A stretch of 33,031 nucleotides of DNA, taken from an uncultured Rhodospirillales bacterium. Its GTDB lineage: Bacteria; Pseudomonadota; Alphaproteobacteria; Acetobacterales; Acetobacteraceae. The position numbers and the translations under genes were made by a program. Under the pieces are notes generated by a model. That model saw nothing but the letters and a program-made list of their open reading frames with translations, was not told the DNA's origin and did no database searches. This document shows, piece by piece, positions 17,363 to 25,192 of this stretch. The stretch covers positions 1 to 33,031 of the forward strand of contig CAIRTN010000407.1 in the NCBI GenBank assembly GCA_903881515.1. The letters run 5' to 3'. How positions within the stretch are numbered: the first letter of the stretch is position 1; the number at the start of each line of letters is the position of its first letter.

Positions 17363-18355
17363 TCAGCGCACCAGCTTGCCCTCGATCGCGTCCCAGATCT
17401 GGCTCGGCAGGTCGACCCCGTCGAAGCGGCCGATTTCCTGCAGCCCGGTCGGCGAGGTGACGTTGATCTCGGTGAGGTAGTCGCCGATCACGTCGATGCC
17501 GGTGAACAACAGGCCCTGCGCCTTCAGCGTCGGCCCAATGCGGGCGCAGATTTCGCGCTCGCGGTTGGTCAGGCCGGTCTTCTCCGGCCGGCCGCCGACA
17601 TGCATGTTGCTGCGCGCCTCGCCGGCGGCGGGCACGCGGTTGACGCCGCCGACCGGCTCGCCGTCGATCAGGATGATGCGCTTGTCGCCCTGGCGCACGG
17701 CGGGCTCGTAGCGCTGGATCATCAGCGGCTCGCGCGAGCGGGCGAAATGCATCTCCAGCAGCGAGGCCAGGTTCTCGTCGTCATGCTTGATGCGGAACAC
17801 GCCGGCTCCGCCATTGCCGAACAGCGGCTTGACGATGATGTCCTTGTGCGTGGCCCGGAAGCCGCGGATCGCATCGACATCCCAGGTCACCAGCGTCGGC
17901 GGCATCAGCTCGGGGAAATGCGTGACCAGGAGCTTCTCCGGCGCATTGCGCACCGAGGCGGGGTCGTTGACCACCAGCGTGCCGGTGCCGTCGGCGCGGT
18001 GCACATGCTCCAGCATATGGGTCGCGGTGATGTAAGCCATGTCGAACGGCGGGTCCTGACGCATCAGGATCACGTCCATGGTCGAGAGGTCGAGCAGCAC
18101 CGGATCGCCGAAGGTATAATGGTTGCCGCGCACGCGCTGCACGGTGACCGGCCGGGCACGGGCGAACAGACGGTCCTCCCGCTCGGCGGCCAGGCCGTTC
18201 ATGCCCTCGCGCAGCGACATGTGGCGAACCTCGTAGTGCCACAGGCTGTGCCCGCGTGCCTGGGCTGCAAGCATCAGCGCGAAGCTGGAATCGCCGTCGA
18301 TGTTGACGGTATCCATCGGGTCCATCTGGACGGCGACTTTCAGGGGGCCGGTCAT
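17363..18355 (-). CDS. gshB: Glutathione synthetase
   Basis: 330 residues. It joins gamma-glutamylcysteine and glycine using ATP to make glutathione in the cytosol. The prokaryotic GshB layout is complete: N-terminal substrate domain with the MDP(M/I)..N segment (11-18) and RQDPPFD (99-105), ATP-grasp domain with [12 protein letters not shown] (176-187), the DKRIIL segment (224-229), and metal/ATP-binding Asp288 and Glu297-Asn299 ([17 protein letters not shown]). Length is close to the usual 315-320. GGAG sits 7 bases before the ATG. The partner gene gshA is not in the window. The upstream spacer (18356-18609) holds repeat copy C. Confidence 0.97.
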   Translation of the reverse strand: MTGPLKVAVQMDPMDTVNIDGDSSFALMLAAQARGHSLWHYEVRHMSLREGMNGLAAEREDRLFARARPVTVQRVRGNHYTFGDPVLLDLSTMDVILMRQDPPFDMAYITATHMLEHVHRADGTGTLVVNDPASVRNAPEKLLVTHFPELMPPTLVTWDVDAIRGFRATHKDIIVKPLFGNGGAGVFRIKHDDENLASLLEMHFARSREPLMIQRYEPAVRQGDKRIILIDGEPVGGVNRVPAAGEARSNMHVGGRPEKTGLTNREREICARIGPTLKAQGLLFTGIDVIGDYLTEINVTSPTGLQEIGRFDGVDLPSQIWDAIEGKLVR

Positions 18356-18466
18356 GTCTGAACTCCTCGTTCTTGCCTCAGGACATGGCCCAGCGCGGGC
18401 CGCAGCGCAACTCCCCCCCGGAGGCGGTGAGCCGATGGGAAAAGGCCGGCCAGCGGCAGGAAGACT

Positions 18467-18581
18467 CTGCTTTTTTTGAAAAAAAGCAGCAAAAAACTTC
18501 TCTCCACAGGAACTGTGCGGTTCAACCGCAGGGCACTTATGAATAAAAGTCTTTTTGCTTCTTTTTCTGCAGAAAAAGAAG
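18467..18581. repeat. Double-hairpin T/A-rich intergenic repeat, copy C
   Basis: Third copy of the element seen at 1294 and 4558. Hairpin 1 spans 18467-18489 (base CTGC/GCAG) and hairpin 2 spans 18558-18581 (base CTTC/GAAG). The inner mirrored motifs CAAAAAACTT and AAGTCTTTTTGC are kept. The stem-base sequences differ from copies A and B on both sides of each stem in a compensatory way. It lies between the dehydrogenase stop and the gshB start, both on the minus strand. Confidence 0.8.
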
Positions 18582-18609
18582 ACTCTTTCTTGCTGTCGCT
18601 TGGCCGCCT

Positions 18610-19566
18610 TTAATGCGGTGTCACCAGATTGTCCGGTGTGCGGCCGCCGAGGATGGCGTCGATGCCGTCCAGCGCCAGCGCGCCCATCGCCGAGCGGGTT
18701 TCCACGGTGGAACTGCCCATATGCGGCAGCAGCACGACGTTCTCCAGGCCGAGATAGCCGGGGTTGACCCGTGGTTCGCCGTCATACACGTCGAGCCCCG
18801 CGGCGGCGATGTGGTGGCTGGCCAGGGCCGCGATCAGCGCGGCATCGTCCACCAGCGTGCCGCGGGCGGCGTTGACCACGATCGCACCGGGGCGCAGCAG
18901 GGACAGGCGGCGCGCGTTGAGCCAATGCCGTGTGCCCGCCCCGCCGGGGGCCATCAACACCAGGATGTCGATGGCGGCGAGGAATTCGTCGTCACTGGGA
19001 TGATAGATCGCGCCAGCCTCCAGCGGGCCATGCAGGCGGGCGCGGTTGCGGTAATGGATCTCCATATCGAAGCCGCGCGCCATCTTCGCCAGTTCGCGGC
19101 CGATACGGCCCATGCCGAAAATGCCCAGCCGCTTGCCGGACACCTGCGCGCCCAGCAACAGCGTCGGCGTCCAGCCCTGCCACTGCCCGGCGCGCACCAT
19201 CCGCTCGCCCTCTCCGGCGCGGCGGCATGCCATCATCACCAGCATCATGGCGATCTCGGCGGTGGCGACCGAGAGCACTTCAGGGGTGTTGACCACGGGC
19301 AGATTGCGCGCCGCCGCCGCGTGCAGATCGATATGGTCGGTGCCGACCGACAGCGTGGCCAGCACGCGCAGCGAGGCAGGCAGGGCCGCGATGGCGGCGG
19401 CGTCCATCCGGTCGGACGCGGTGCACAAAATGGCGTCGCAGCCCTGGGCCGCGGCGGCCAGGTCGAGCGGATCGTCGCCGGGCGCGCGCAGGGTGTAGTC
19501 CCGCGCGGCCCTTTCGGTGGTGGCAGCCGGCATGGTGTGGGTGAACAGCAGGACCGGCTTGCCCAT
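18610..19566 (-). CDS. D-2-hydroxyacid dehydrogenase (glyoxylate/hydroxypyruvate reductase type), copy 1
   Basis: 318 residues, NAD(P)-dependent D-isomer-specific 2-hydroxyacid dehydrogenase that reduces 2-keto acids such as glyoxylate or hydroxypyruvate. The Rossmann motif GMGRIG is at 151-156 and the catalytic triad is Arg235 (AARGTLV), Glu264 (DGEP) and His282 (LPHMGSST). The start at 19566 is chosen because it lies 2 bases after the stop of the upstream paralogue; an ATG at 19686 would add 40 residues read from the wrong frame of that gene. It is the second of two tandem paralogues in one transcript. Confidence 0.93.
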   Translation of the reverse strand: MGKPVLLFTHTMPAATTERAARDYTLRAPGDDPLDLAAAAQGCDAILCTASDRMDAAAIAALPASLRVLATLSVGTDHIDLHAAAARNLPVVNTPEVLSVATAEIAMMLVMMACRRAGEGERMVRAGQWQGWTPTLLLGAQVSGKRLGIFGMGRIGRELAKMARGFDMEIHYRNRARLHGPLEAGAIYHPSDDEFLAAIDILVLMAPGGAGTRHWLNARRLSLLRPGAIVVNAARGTLVDDAALIAALASHHIAAAGLDVYDGEPRVNPGYLGLENVVLLPHMGSSTVETRSAMGALALDGIDAILGGRTPDNLVTPH

Positions 19567-19568
19567 GA

Positions 19569-20531
19569 CTACGACCAGATCATGTCGGGCGCCGGGCGGC
19601 CGGCCAGCACGGCGGCGATGTTGTCCAGCGCGCGGAAGCCCATGGCGTTGCGGGTCTCCACCGTGGCGCTGCCCATGTGCGGGCACAGGAACACGTTGGG
19701 CAGGGCAGCGAAGCGCTTGTCGAAACCCGGCTCGCTGCGGAACACGTCGAGCCCGGCGGCGAACAGGTGCCCCGAGGTCAGTGCGTCAACCAGCGCATCC
19801 TCATCCACCAGCCCGCCGCGGGAGGCGTTGACGAACACCGCGCCCTTCGGCAGCAGCGCGAAGGTTTCGGCGTTCATGATGCCGGCGGTGCCGGCCCCGC
19901 CCGGCGCATGCAGGCTGAGCGCGTCGCAATGCGGCAGCATGGCGCGGAAATCGGCGAAGTATTCGGCGCCCTGTTCCAGATCCGGGGTCAGGCGGCGGGG
20001 TCCGCTATAGAGCACGCGCATGCCGAAGCCGCGGGCGCGCTGCGCCATCGCGCGGCCGATGCGCCCGAGGCCGAGAATGCCCAGCGTCTTGCCGGCGGCG
20101 CGCAGGCCGAGCATCTCGCCCAGGCCGTAGCCGCGCTTCCAGCCGTCGCGCATGATCGCGTCGTATTCATAGCCGCGGCGGAACGCGTTCAGCAGCAGCA
20201 TGAAAGCGAGATCGGCGGTGCATTCGGTCAGCACGTCGGGCGTGTTGGTGGCCGGCAGGCCGCGCGCCTTCAGCGCCGGGATCTCGAGGTGATCAGTGCC
20301 GACCGAACAGGTGGCCAGGATCTTCACGTGATCGGGAATGCGCGCGATGGCGGCCGCGTCCCATTTTACGTGGCTGGTGATCATCAGCGCGTCGGCCTTG
20401 TGCGCGGTCAACGCGGCGATGACGTCGTCGACGGTCATTTCCTTGCCTTCGTACGGACAGTCATATTCGGCATGGATGCGGTCGACGACGGCGGCCGCGA
20501 TCTGGCGGCTGACGATAAGGCGCGGCTTCAT
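19569..20531 (-). CDS. D-2-hydroxyacid dehydrogenase (glyoxylate/hydroxypyruvate reductase type), copy 2
   Basis: 320 residues, paralogue of the downstream dehydrogenase. The NAD(P) motif GLGRIG is at 154-159; Arg238 (NASRGGLV), Glu267 (SEP) and His285 (CPHMGSAT) form the active site. The N-terminal catalytic domain differs clearly from its neighbour, so the pair probably acts on different keto acids or with different cofactors rather than being a recent duplication. It is transcribed divergently from the M20 amidohydrolase gene across 109 bases, in which I see no clear operator. Confidence 0.93.
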   Translation of the reverse strand: MKPRLIVSRQIAAAVVDRIHAEYDCPYEGKEMTVDDVIAALTAHKADALMITSHVKWDAAAIARIPDHVKILATCSVGTDHLEIPALKARGLPATNTPDVLTECTADLAFMLLLNAFRRGYEYDAIMRDGWKRGYGLGEMLGLRAAGKTLGILGLGRIGRAMAQRARGFGMRVLYSGPRRLTPDLEQGAEYFADFRAMLPHCDALSLHAPGGAGTAGIMNAETFALLPKGAVFVNASRGGLVDEDALVDALTSGHLFAAGLDVFRSEPGFDKRFAALPNVFLCPHMGSATVETRNAMGFRALDNIAAVLAGRPAPDMIWS

Positions 20532-20640
20532 GGTGGTGATCCCCCGGGTGTTCGCTTACCCGCGTTATCGCGCGAATGGGGGCGATGGTGGAAGGGGGCC
20601 ACGTTCTGCGCCATGATCGGCGGGCAAGGGGAGCAGGGCG

Positions 20641-21906
20641 ATGCGCGCGAATTTGACGCCGGATATGGAATTGGCGGAACGGCTGCTGACCGGGCTGCAC
20701 GATGCGACGTTCGACGGTGTGGGCGTCACGCGGGAGGCCTATGGGCCGGGCGAACAGATCGGCCACGACATGGCCCGCGCGGCGGCCGAGGCGATGGGGC
20801 TGGAATGCCGGGTCGATGCTGCGGGCAACATGCTGATGACCCTGCCGGGCCGGGACCGCGCGGCGCCGCGCATCGTGCTGGGCAGTCACCTCGATTCGGT
20901 GCCGCAAGGCGGCGACTACGACGGTGCGGCCGGGGTGTTCGCCGGGCTTGCCGTGCTGTCCGGCCTGCAGCGCGGCGGGTTCCGCCCGGCGCGCGATGTC
21001 ACCGTGCTGGCGATCCGCGCCGAGGAAGGCGGCGCCTGGTTTCCCGCCGGGCTGCCGGGCAGCCGCGCGGCGCTGGGACGCCTGCCGGCCGAGGCGTTGC
21101 AGAGCCGGCGGCAGGATTCCGGGCGCACGATGGAAGACCATATGCGCGAGGCCGGTTTCGACCCCGACGCCGTCGCGCGGGGCGAGACCTTGCTGCCTCC
21201 CGCATCGATCGCGGCCTATCTGGAACTGCATATCGAGCAGGGCCCGGTGCTGGAGGCCGAGGGCATTCCGCTCGGCATCGTCACCGGTCTGCCCGGCGTG
21301 CGGCGGATGCGCGAGGGCCGGGTGAGCGGCGAGTACAACCATTCCGGCGCCACCCCGCGCAAATACCGCGCCGATGCGGGAATGGCGCTGGCCGAGCTGG
21401 CCTATAGGCTGGACGACTACTGGGCCAGGCTCGATGCGATGGGGCGCCGGCTGGTGGTGACGTTCTGCGTGATGGGCACCACCGAGGGCGCCGGCTTCAC
21501 CAAAGTTCCCGGCGAGGCCCGATTCCAACTGGATGTGCGCAGCGTTGAGCCCGAGAACCTCGAACGGGTGACAGCGGAACTGGATCGCCTGGTGGCGCAG
21601 ATCGAAGCCCGCCGCGGGGTGCAGTTCGATCTGGGCCCCCGGCTCGGCGGCAACGGTGCGCCGATGGCCCAGGCGGTGCGTGACGGCCTGGCGCGCGCGG
21701 CGGACGCAGTGGGCGTGGCCTGGCGCGCGATGCCCTCGGGCGGCGGGCATGACGCGGCGAGTTTCGCCAATGCCGGCGTGCCCAGCGGCATGCTGTTCGT
21801 GCGCAACCAGAACGGCAGCCACAACCCCGACGAGGCCATGCGGATGGACGATCTGGCCGCCGGCTGTTCCGTCATGCTGCGCTGGGTCGAAGACGTCGCG
21901 GTTTAG
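20641..21906 (+). CDS. M20 family Zn-dependent amidohydrolase (N-carbamoyl-L-amino acid / allantoate amidohydrolase type)
   Basis: 421 residues. It hydrolyses N-carbamoyl or ureido groups (N-carbamoyl amino acids, allantoate or ureidoglycolate in known members). Metal-binding motifs are visible: GSHLDSV (His83), GGDYDGAAG (Asp94), AEEGG (Glu128-Glu129), HIEQGPVLE (His197) and GSHNPDEAM (His394), plus the SGGGHDA segment. The usual EEEGSRF block is diverged here (EEGGAWF). A dimerisation lid domain lies at about 215-330. GGGGAG lies 7 bases before the ATG. Divergence from two keto-acid reductases would fit ureidoglycolate/glyoxylate metabolism, but no other purine-degradation gene is present. 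Confidence 0.9.
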   Translation: MRANLTPDMELAERLLTGLHDATFDGVGVTREAYGPGEQIGHDMARAAAEAMGLECRVDAAGNMLMTLPGRDRAAPRIVLGSHLDSVPQGGDYDGAAGVFAGLAVLSGLQRGGFRPARDVTVLAIRAEEGGAWFPAGLPGSRAALGRLPAEALQSRRQDSGRTMEDHMREAGFDPDAVARGETLLPPASIAAYLELHIEQGPVLEAEGIPLGIVTGLPGVRRMREGRVSGEYNHSGATPRKYRADAGMALAELAYRLDDYWARLDAMGRRLVVTFCVMGTTEGAGFTKVPGEARFQLDVRSVEPENLERVTAELDRLVAQIEARRGVQFDLGPRLGGNGAPMAQAVRDGLARAADAVGVAWRAMPSGGGHDAASFANAGVPSGMLFVRNQNGSHNPDEAMRMDDLAAGCSVMLRWVEDVAV

Positions 21907-21972
21907 GTGCGACCCTTGAAGGCCACGGCGAACGGACGCGGGAAAAAATTTTAATTTCTACGTATTTTTTCC

Positions 21973-22001
21973 TTGCATGAAATATAACACCATCGTATAA
22001 C
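21973..22001 (+). promoter_or_regulatory. Sigma-70-like promoter placing the start codon at +1
   Basis: TTGCAT (21973-21978), a 17-base spacer and TATAAC (21996-22001). The expected transcription start, about 7 bases on, coincides with the ATG at 22008, and no Shine-Dalgarno sequence is present, so the transcript is predicted to be leaderless. Confidence 0.55.
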
Positions 22002-22007
22002 GACGCC

Positions 22008-22565
22008 ATGAACACATGGGCACACATCATCTCCGGTCTGAAAGGAACTTTCGCCACCCCCTGGCGGAGCTGCGCCCGGATTCCCGAACTCCTGCTGTTC
22101 TGGCTGACCCTGAAGCGCCTCACCACCGCGCTCGACACCCTGTTCACCGCCTGGCGCGAAGGCACGCTCCCCCCGCCGCCTGCCCCCGCCGCAACACGCG
22201 CGGCGCCCAAGCCCCCCTGCCCTGCAGCCAACACGCCGCATCGCGCCACGCCACGCATCCGCAAGTCCCAAGCGCGCCCTGCGCAGGCCCGCATGCGCCC
22301 AGCACCCGGCATCCTCCTGCCCGCGGCGCCGCGAGTCCCGCCGGCGGCTGCGCCCTCCCCTGCCGATCCCCCCGGCACGCCGTCAACCGCGCAAACCGGT
22401 CAATCTCATTTTTTGGACATTTTGGAAACCATGCATCTGCACGCCTTATTTGTTACGATAACAGAACAATATATTTTGCCCGCTTGCAATCCACAGAAAA
22501 ATCCGCAAACCTCGGCCCATGAGCACGTCCTGCCCCGCCATTCGATTTTGGTACCGTCGGTATAA
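22008..22565 (+). CDS. Hypothetical proline/alanine-rich protein
   Basis: 185 residues. Residues 1-52 look like a folded or amphipathic region (WAHIISGLKG, PELLLFWLTLKRL); 53-130 are low-complexity Pro/Ala/Arg-rich, probably disordered and basic. GC at third codon positions is high through about codon 130, which supports real coding. The last 55 codons are AT-richer and overlap the promoter and leader peptide of the DAHP synthase gene, so the true C-terminus may lie earlier or the tail may be unconstrained. I do not know a function. A good promoter sits directly upstream with the ATG at the predicted +1. Confidence 0.55.
   Translation: MNTWAHIISGLKGTFATPWRSCARIPELLLFWLTLKRLTTALDTLFTAWREGTLPPPPAPAATRAAPKPPCPAANTPHRATPRIRKSQARPAQARMRPAPGILLPAAPRVPPAAAPSPADPPGTPSTAQTGQSHFLDILETMHLHALFVTITEQYILPACNPQKNPQTSAHEHVLPRHSILVPSV
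22450..22512 (+). promoter_or_regulatory. Candidate promoters for the aroG leader
   Basis: Two possibilities. TTGTTA (22450-22455), 16 bases, TATTTT (22472-22477) would start RNA near 22484 and give a 35-base untranslated leader with no Shine-Dalgarno sequence. TTGCAA (22484-22489), 17 bases, AAACCT (22507-22512) would start RNA at the leader-peptide ATG itself, with the same geometry as the 21973 promoter; its -10 is weak. Confidence 0.4.
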
Positions 22566-22578
22566 TCCGGCGGTCTAG
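22519..22578 (+). CDS. Aromatic leader peptide (Phe-Trp-Tyr-Arg-Arg-Tyr) of the aroG attenuator
   Basis: A 19-residue ORF, ATG 22519 to TAG 22576-22578, with the core RFWYRRY: TTT at 22546, TGG at 22549, TAC at 22552, CGT CGG, then TAT at 22561. Consecutive Phe, Trp and Tyr codons plus a second Tyr in so short a peptide, followed by a terminator hairpin and then the first gene of aromatic biosynthesis, are the hallmarks of a ribosome-stalling leader peptide. No Shine-Dalgarno sequence precedes it, so initiation may be leaderless. The first 47 bases overlap the end of the proline-rich ORF in another frame. Confidence 0.8.
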   Translation: MSTSCPAIRFWYRRYNPAV

Positions 22579-22671
22579 GGACGCACGCTTATTGCAAACC
22601 CCGAAGCCGCCTCACCCGGGCGGCTTTCGTGTTTCTTGATCTCTCGAATTCCACCCAGGTGCGGCGGCTTC
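22535..22671 (+). promoter_or_regulatory. Transcription attenuator controlling DAHP synthase
   Basis: Competing arms in order: 1, CCGCC 22535-22539 (in the peptide, upstream of the aromatic codons); 2, GGCGGT 22569-22574 (at the peptide's end); 3, GCCGCC 22606-22611; 4, GGCGGC 22619-22624. Arms 1:2 enclose the Phe-Trp-Tyr codons. Arms 2:3 form an antiterminator. Arms 3:4 form the terminator. A ribosome stalled on the aromatic codons covers arm 1 and frees arm 2; one reaching the stop codon covers arm 2 and lets the terminator form. A further segment, 22658-22671, can pair with 22603-22616 (13 of 14 bases), offering a second way to break the terminator. Confidence 0.7.
22604..22636 (+). terminator. 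Intrinsic terminator of the aroG leader
   Basis: AAGCCGCC (22604-22611) and GGCGGCTT (22619-22626) form an 8-base-pair GC-rich stem with a 7-base loop, followed by the T-rich tail TCGTGTTTCTT. It would also end transcripts from the upstream proline-rich ORF. Confidence 0.75.
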
Positions 22672-22690
22672 CCAACAAAGGAAGCCTGTC

Positions 22691-22759
22691 ATGTCTGACG
22701 ATTTCGACGTCATCACCGGTCCCACCCTCCCCGCCAAGCCCAAGGCGCAGCTCCGATGA
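22691..22759 (+). CDS. 22-codon ORF translationally coupled to aroG
   Basis: ATG 22691 to TGA 22757-22759 encodes [10 protein letters not shown] followed by [12 protein letters not shown]. The strong Shine-Dalgarno AAAGGAAG (22677-22684) lies six bases before its ATG. Its stop overlaps the DAHP synthase start as ATGA at 22756-22759. The enzyme's own start has no good Shine-Dalgarno sequence, so ribosomes probably reach it by reinitiation. It contains one Phe and no Trp or Tyr, so it is not itself an aromatic sensor. It is after the terminator, so only read-through RNA carries it. Confidence 0.6.
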   Translation: MSDDFDVITGPTLPAKPKAQLR

Positions 22760-24120
22760 GCCCACTGGATCTCACCCAAGGCTGGACTCCTGAGTCCTGG
22801 CGCGACCGCACGGCCGCGCAGATGCCGGTCTACACCGACCCGGCCAAGCTCGACGCCGCCGAACGCCGCCTGGCCAACCTGCCGCCGCTCGTCTTCGCCG
22901 GCGAGGCCCGCCGGCTGAAAGCGGCTCTGGCCAAGGTCGCCGCCGGCGAGGCGGTGCTGCTGCAAGGCGGCGATTGCGCCGAAAGCTTCTCCGAATTTCA
23001 CGCCAACCTGATCCGCGACACCTTCCGCGTATTGCTGCAAATGGCCGTCGTCATGGGCTGGGGCGCCGGCATGCCGGTGGTCAAACTCGGCCGCATGGCC
23101 GGCCAGTTCGCCAAGCCGCGCTCCTCGCCGACCGAGGTGCTGGATGGCGTCACCCTGCCGATCTATCGCGGCGACATCATCAACGGCCCCGAGCCCGACG
23201 CCCGCGAACCCGACCCGTCCCGGATGATCGACGCCTACCATCAAAGCGCCATCACCCTGAACCTGCTGCGCGCCTTCGCCCAAGGCGGCTTCGCCGATCT
23301 GCGCCGGGTCCAGGCCTGGACCCAGGATTTCGTCGCCGGCTCCCCCGCCGCCGCGCGCTATCGCGAAGTCTCCGCGCGGATCGACGAAAGCCTGACCTTC
23401 ATGCAGGCGGTCGGCCTCGGCGAGAGCCGGGCGATTGCGGAGACCAGTTTCTGGACCAGCCACGAGGCGCTGCTGCTGCCCTATGAGCAGGCACTGACCC
23501 GCATCGACAGCACCTCGGGCGCCGCCTACGACTGCTCGGCGCATCTGCTGTGGATCGGCGATCGCACACGGCAGGTCGATGGCGCGCATGTCGAGTTCCT
23601 GCGCGGCGTCGGCAACCCGCTTGGCCTGAAATGCGGCCCCAGCCTGGGGGCGGACGAGTTGCTGCGGCTGATCGACATCCTCAACCCGAAGAACGAGCCA
23701 GGCCGGCTGACCCTGATCGCCCGCATGGGGGCAGAAAAGCTGGATGAGCATCTGCCGAAGCTGCTGCGCGCGGTAAAGGCGGAGGGGCGCAGCGTGGTCT
23801 GGATCAGCGATCCGATGCACGGCAACACGGTGAAGTCGCCCTCCGGCTACAAGACGCGGGATTTCGCCGCGATCCTGGCCGAGCTGCGCGCCTTCTTCGC
23901 CATCCACCGCGCCGAAGGCACCCATGCCGGCGGCGTGCATGTCGAGATGACCGGCAAGGACGTCACCGAATGCACCGGTGGCACCCAGGCGATCACCGAT
24001 GACGACCTCGCTGCCCGCTATCACACCCAGTGCGACCCGCGCCTGAACGGGGCACAGGCGATCGAGCTGGCGTTCCTGGTGGCGGAAGAACTGAAGGCCA
24101 GCCGAACCGGCTTGGCTTGA
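22756..24120 (+). CDS. aroG: 3-deoxy-7-phosphoheptulonate (DAHP) synthase, class II
   Basis: 454 residues. It condenses phosphoenolpyruvate and erythrose 4-phosphate to DAHP, the committed first step to chorismate and so to Phe, Tyr and Trp. Class II signatures include [11 protein letters not shown] (68-78, metal-binding Cys74), [26 protein letters not shown] (metal His), HVEMTG (metal Glu) and QCDPRLNG (metal Asp). Length matches the family (about 450-465). The start overlaps a 22-codon upstream ORF by ATGA. Expression is probably set by the aromatic attenuator at 22519-22640. The symbol is also written aroF or aroA2 in some genomes. Confidence 0.96.
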   Translation: MSPLDLTQGWTPESWRDRTAAQMPVYTDPAKLDAAERRLANLPPLVFAGEARRLKAALAKVAAGEAVLLQGGDCAESFSEFHANLIRDTFRVLLQMAVVMGWGAGMPVVKLGRMAGQFAKPRSSPTEVLDGVTLPIYRGDIINGPEPDAREPDPSRMIDAYHQSAITLNLLRAFAQGGFADLRRVQAWTQDFVAGSPAAARYREVSARIDESLTFMQAVGLGESRAIAETSFWTSHEALLLPYEQALTRIDSTSGAAYDCSAHLLWIGDRTRQVDGAHVEFLRGVGNPLGLKCGPSLGADELLRLIDILNPKNEPGRLTLIARMGAEKLDEHLPKLLRAVKAEGRSVVWISDPMHGNTVKSPSGYKTRDFAAILAELRAFFAIHRAEGTHAGGVHVEMTGKDVTECTGGTQAITDDDLAARYHTQCDPRLNGAQAIELAFLVAEELKASRTGLA

Positions 24121-24163
24121 TCGCGGTTTCCGGCGAAGGTCACGCCTTCGCCGGAGCACCCCC

Positions 24164-25192
24164 ATGTTCAAGACCGCCGTCGCCTTTGCCGAAGCCAACG
24201 AGACCAAGTGGTTGCGCGATATCCAGGCGCAGCTGGAAGCCGGCAATTTCGAACCGCCACCGGACAACGAAATCATCGGCCCTACCGCCCCGCGCGGCGG
24301 GCCGAACGGGGTGATCCTGCGTGGCGGCGTCGAGGTCGCGCAGTGGGGCAACCCGTTGCAGGTCGACATGACGTTCAGCGTGGCAAAATCCTACCTGTCG
24401 ATCCTGGCCGGCATCGCGGTCGGCGACGGCCTGATCACCGATCTCGATCAGCCCGTCGGCGCCACGGTGCGCGATGGCGGTTTCGACGGCCCGCATAACG
24501 GCGCGATCACGTGGCGGCACCTGCTGCAACAGACCTCGGAATGGGAAGGCACGCTGTTCGGCAAAGCGGACCAGATCGACCGCTACCGCAGCTTGGCCAC
24601 CGAGTTCGCCGGCCAACCGGGCAAGAAAAAGGGCAACCCACGGCCGTTGCAGGCGCCGGGCAGCTATTGGGAATACAACGACGTGCGGGTGAACCGGCTG
24701 AGCCTGGCGCTGCTGCGCCGCTTCGGCCGGCCGCTGCCGGAGGTGTTCGCCGAACGGATCATGCGCCCGATCGGCGCGTCGGACAGCTGGCACTGGCACG
24801 GCTATTTCAACTCCACCGTCGAGGTGAACGGCGCTCCGATCGAAAGCGTCTCCGGCGGCGGGCACTGGGGCGGCGGCGTTTTCATCCATGCGCGCGATCA
24901 GGCCCTGGTCGGCCAGCTGATGCTGCAAGGCGGAAGTTGGGGCGGCACGCAGATCCTGCCGCAGGGCTGGGTCGATCTGTCGGTGACGCCGTGTGCGATC
25001 AAGCCGGATTACGGCCTGCTGTGGTGGTTGCAGCCGAATCAGCCGGCCGCCCCCGCCGGCAGCTATTTCGCGGTCGGCGCCGGCGGCAATATCACCTGGA
25101 TCGATCCGGCGCATGATCTGGTGGCCGTGCTGCGCTGGATCGACAACGCGCAGCTTGGCCGCTTCATCGCCTTGGTGTGCGAGGCGCTGTGA
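24164..25192 (+). CDS. Beta-lactamase-fold serine hydrolase (class C type, cytoplasmic)
   Basis: 342 residues with the SxxK motif SVAK (Ser72, Lys75; FSVAKSYLSILAG) and a tyrosine motif YND (Tyr171) in PGSYWEYNDVRVN. A GAGGN segment near 315 stands at the third-motif position. There is no signal peptide. It is probably an esterase or amidase, as for most such soluble proteins; resistance to antibiotics is not implied. It follows the DAHP synthase gene after 43 bases and its stop overlaps the GTG start of the SDR gene, so the hydrolase and SDR are coupled and likely act on the same compound. It is distinct from the 494-residue hydrolase at 1441-2925, lacking that protein's long N-terminal extension. 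Confidence 0.9.
   Translation: MFKTAVAFAEANETKWLRDIQAQLEAGNFEPPPDNEIIGPTAPRGGPNGVILRGGVEVAQWGNPLQVDMTFSVAKSYLSILAGIAVGDGLITDLDQPVGATVRDGGFDGPHNGAITWRHLLQQTSEWEGTLFGKADQIDRYRSLATEFAGQPGKKKGNPRPLQAPGSYWEYNDVRVNRLSLALLRRFGRPLPEVFAERIMRPIGASDSWHWHGYFNSTVEVNGAPIESVSGGGHWGGGVFIHARDQALVGQLMLQGGSWGGTQILPQGWVDLSVTPCAIKPDYGLLWWLQPNQPAAPAGSYFAVGAGGNITWIDPAHDLVAVLRWIDNAQLGRFIALVCEAL

Noticed and set aside
22612-24369. 585-codon minus-strand ORF over the DAHP synthase gene
   Set aside because: Antisense to a highly conserved enzyme and extends through the attenuator; no recognisable domain.
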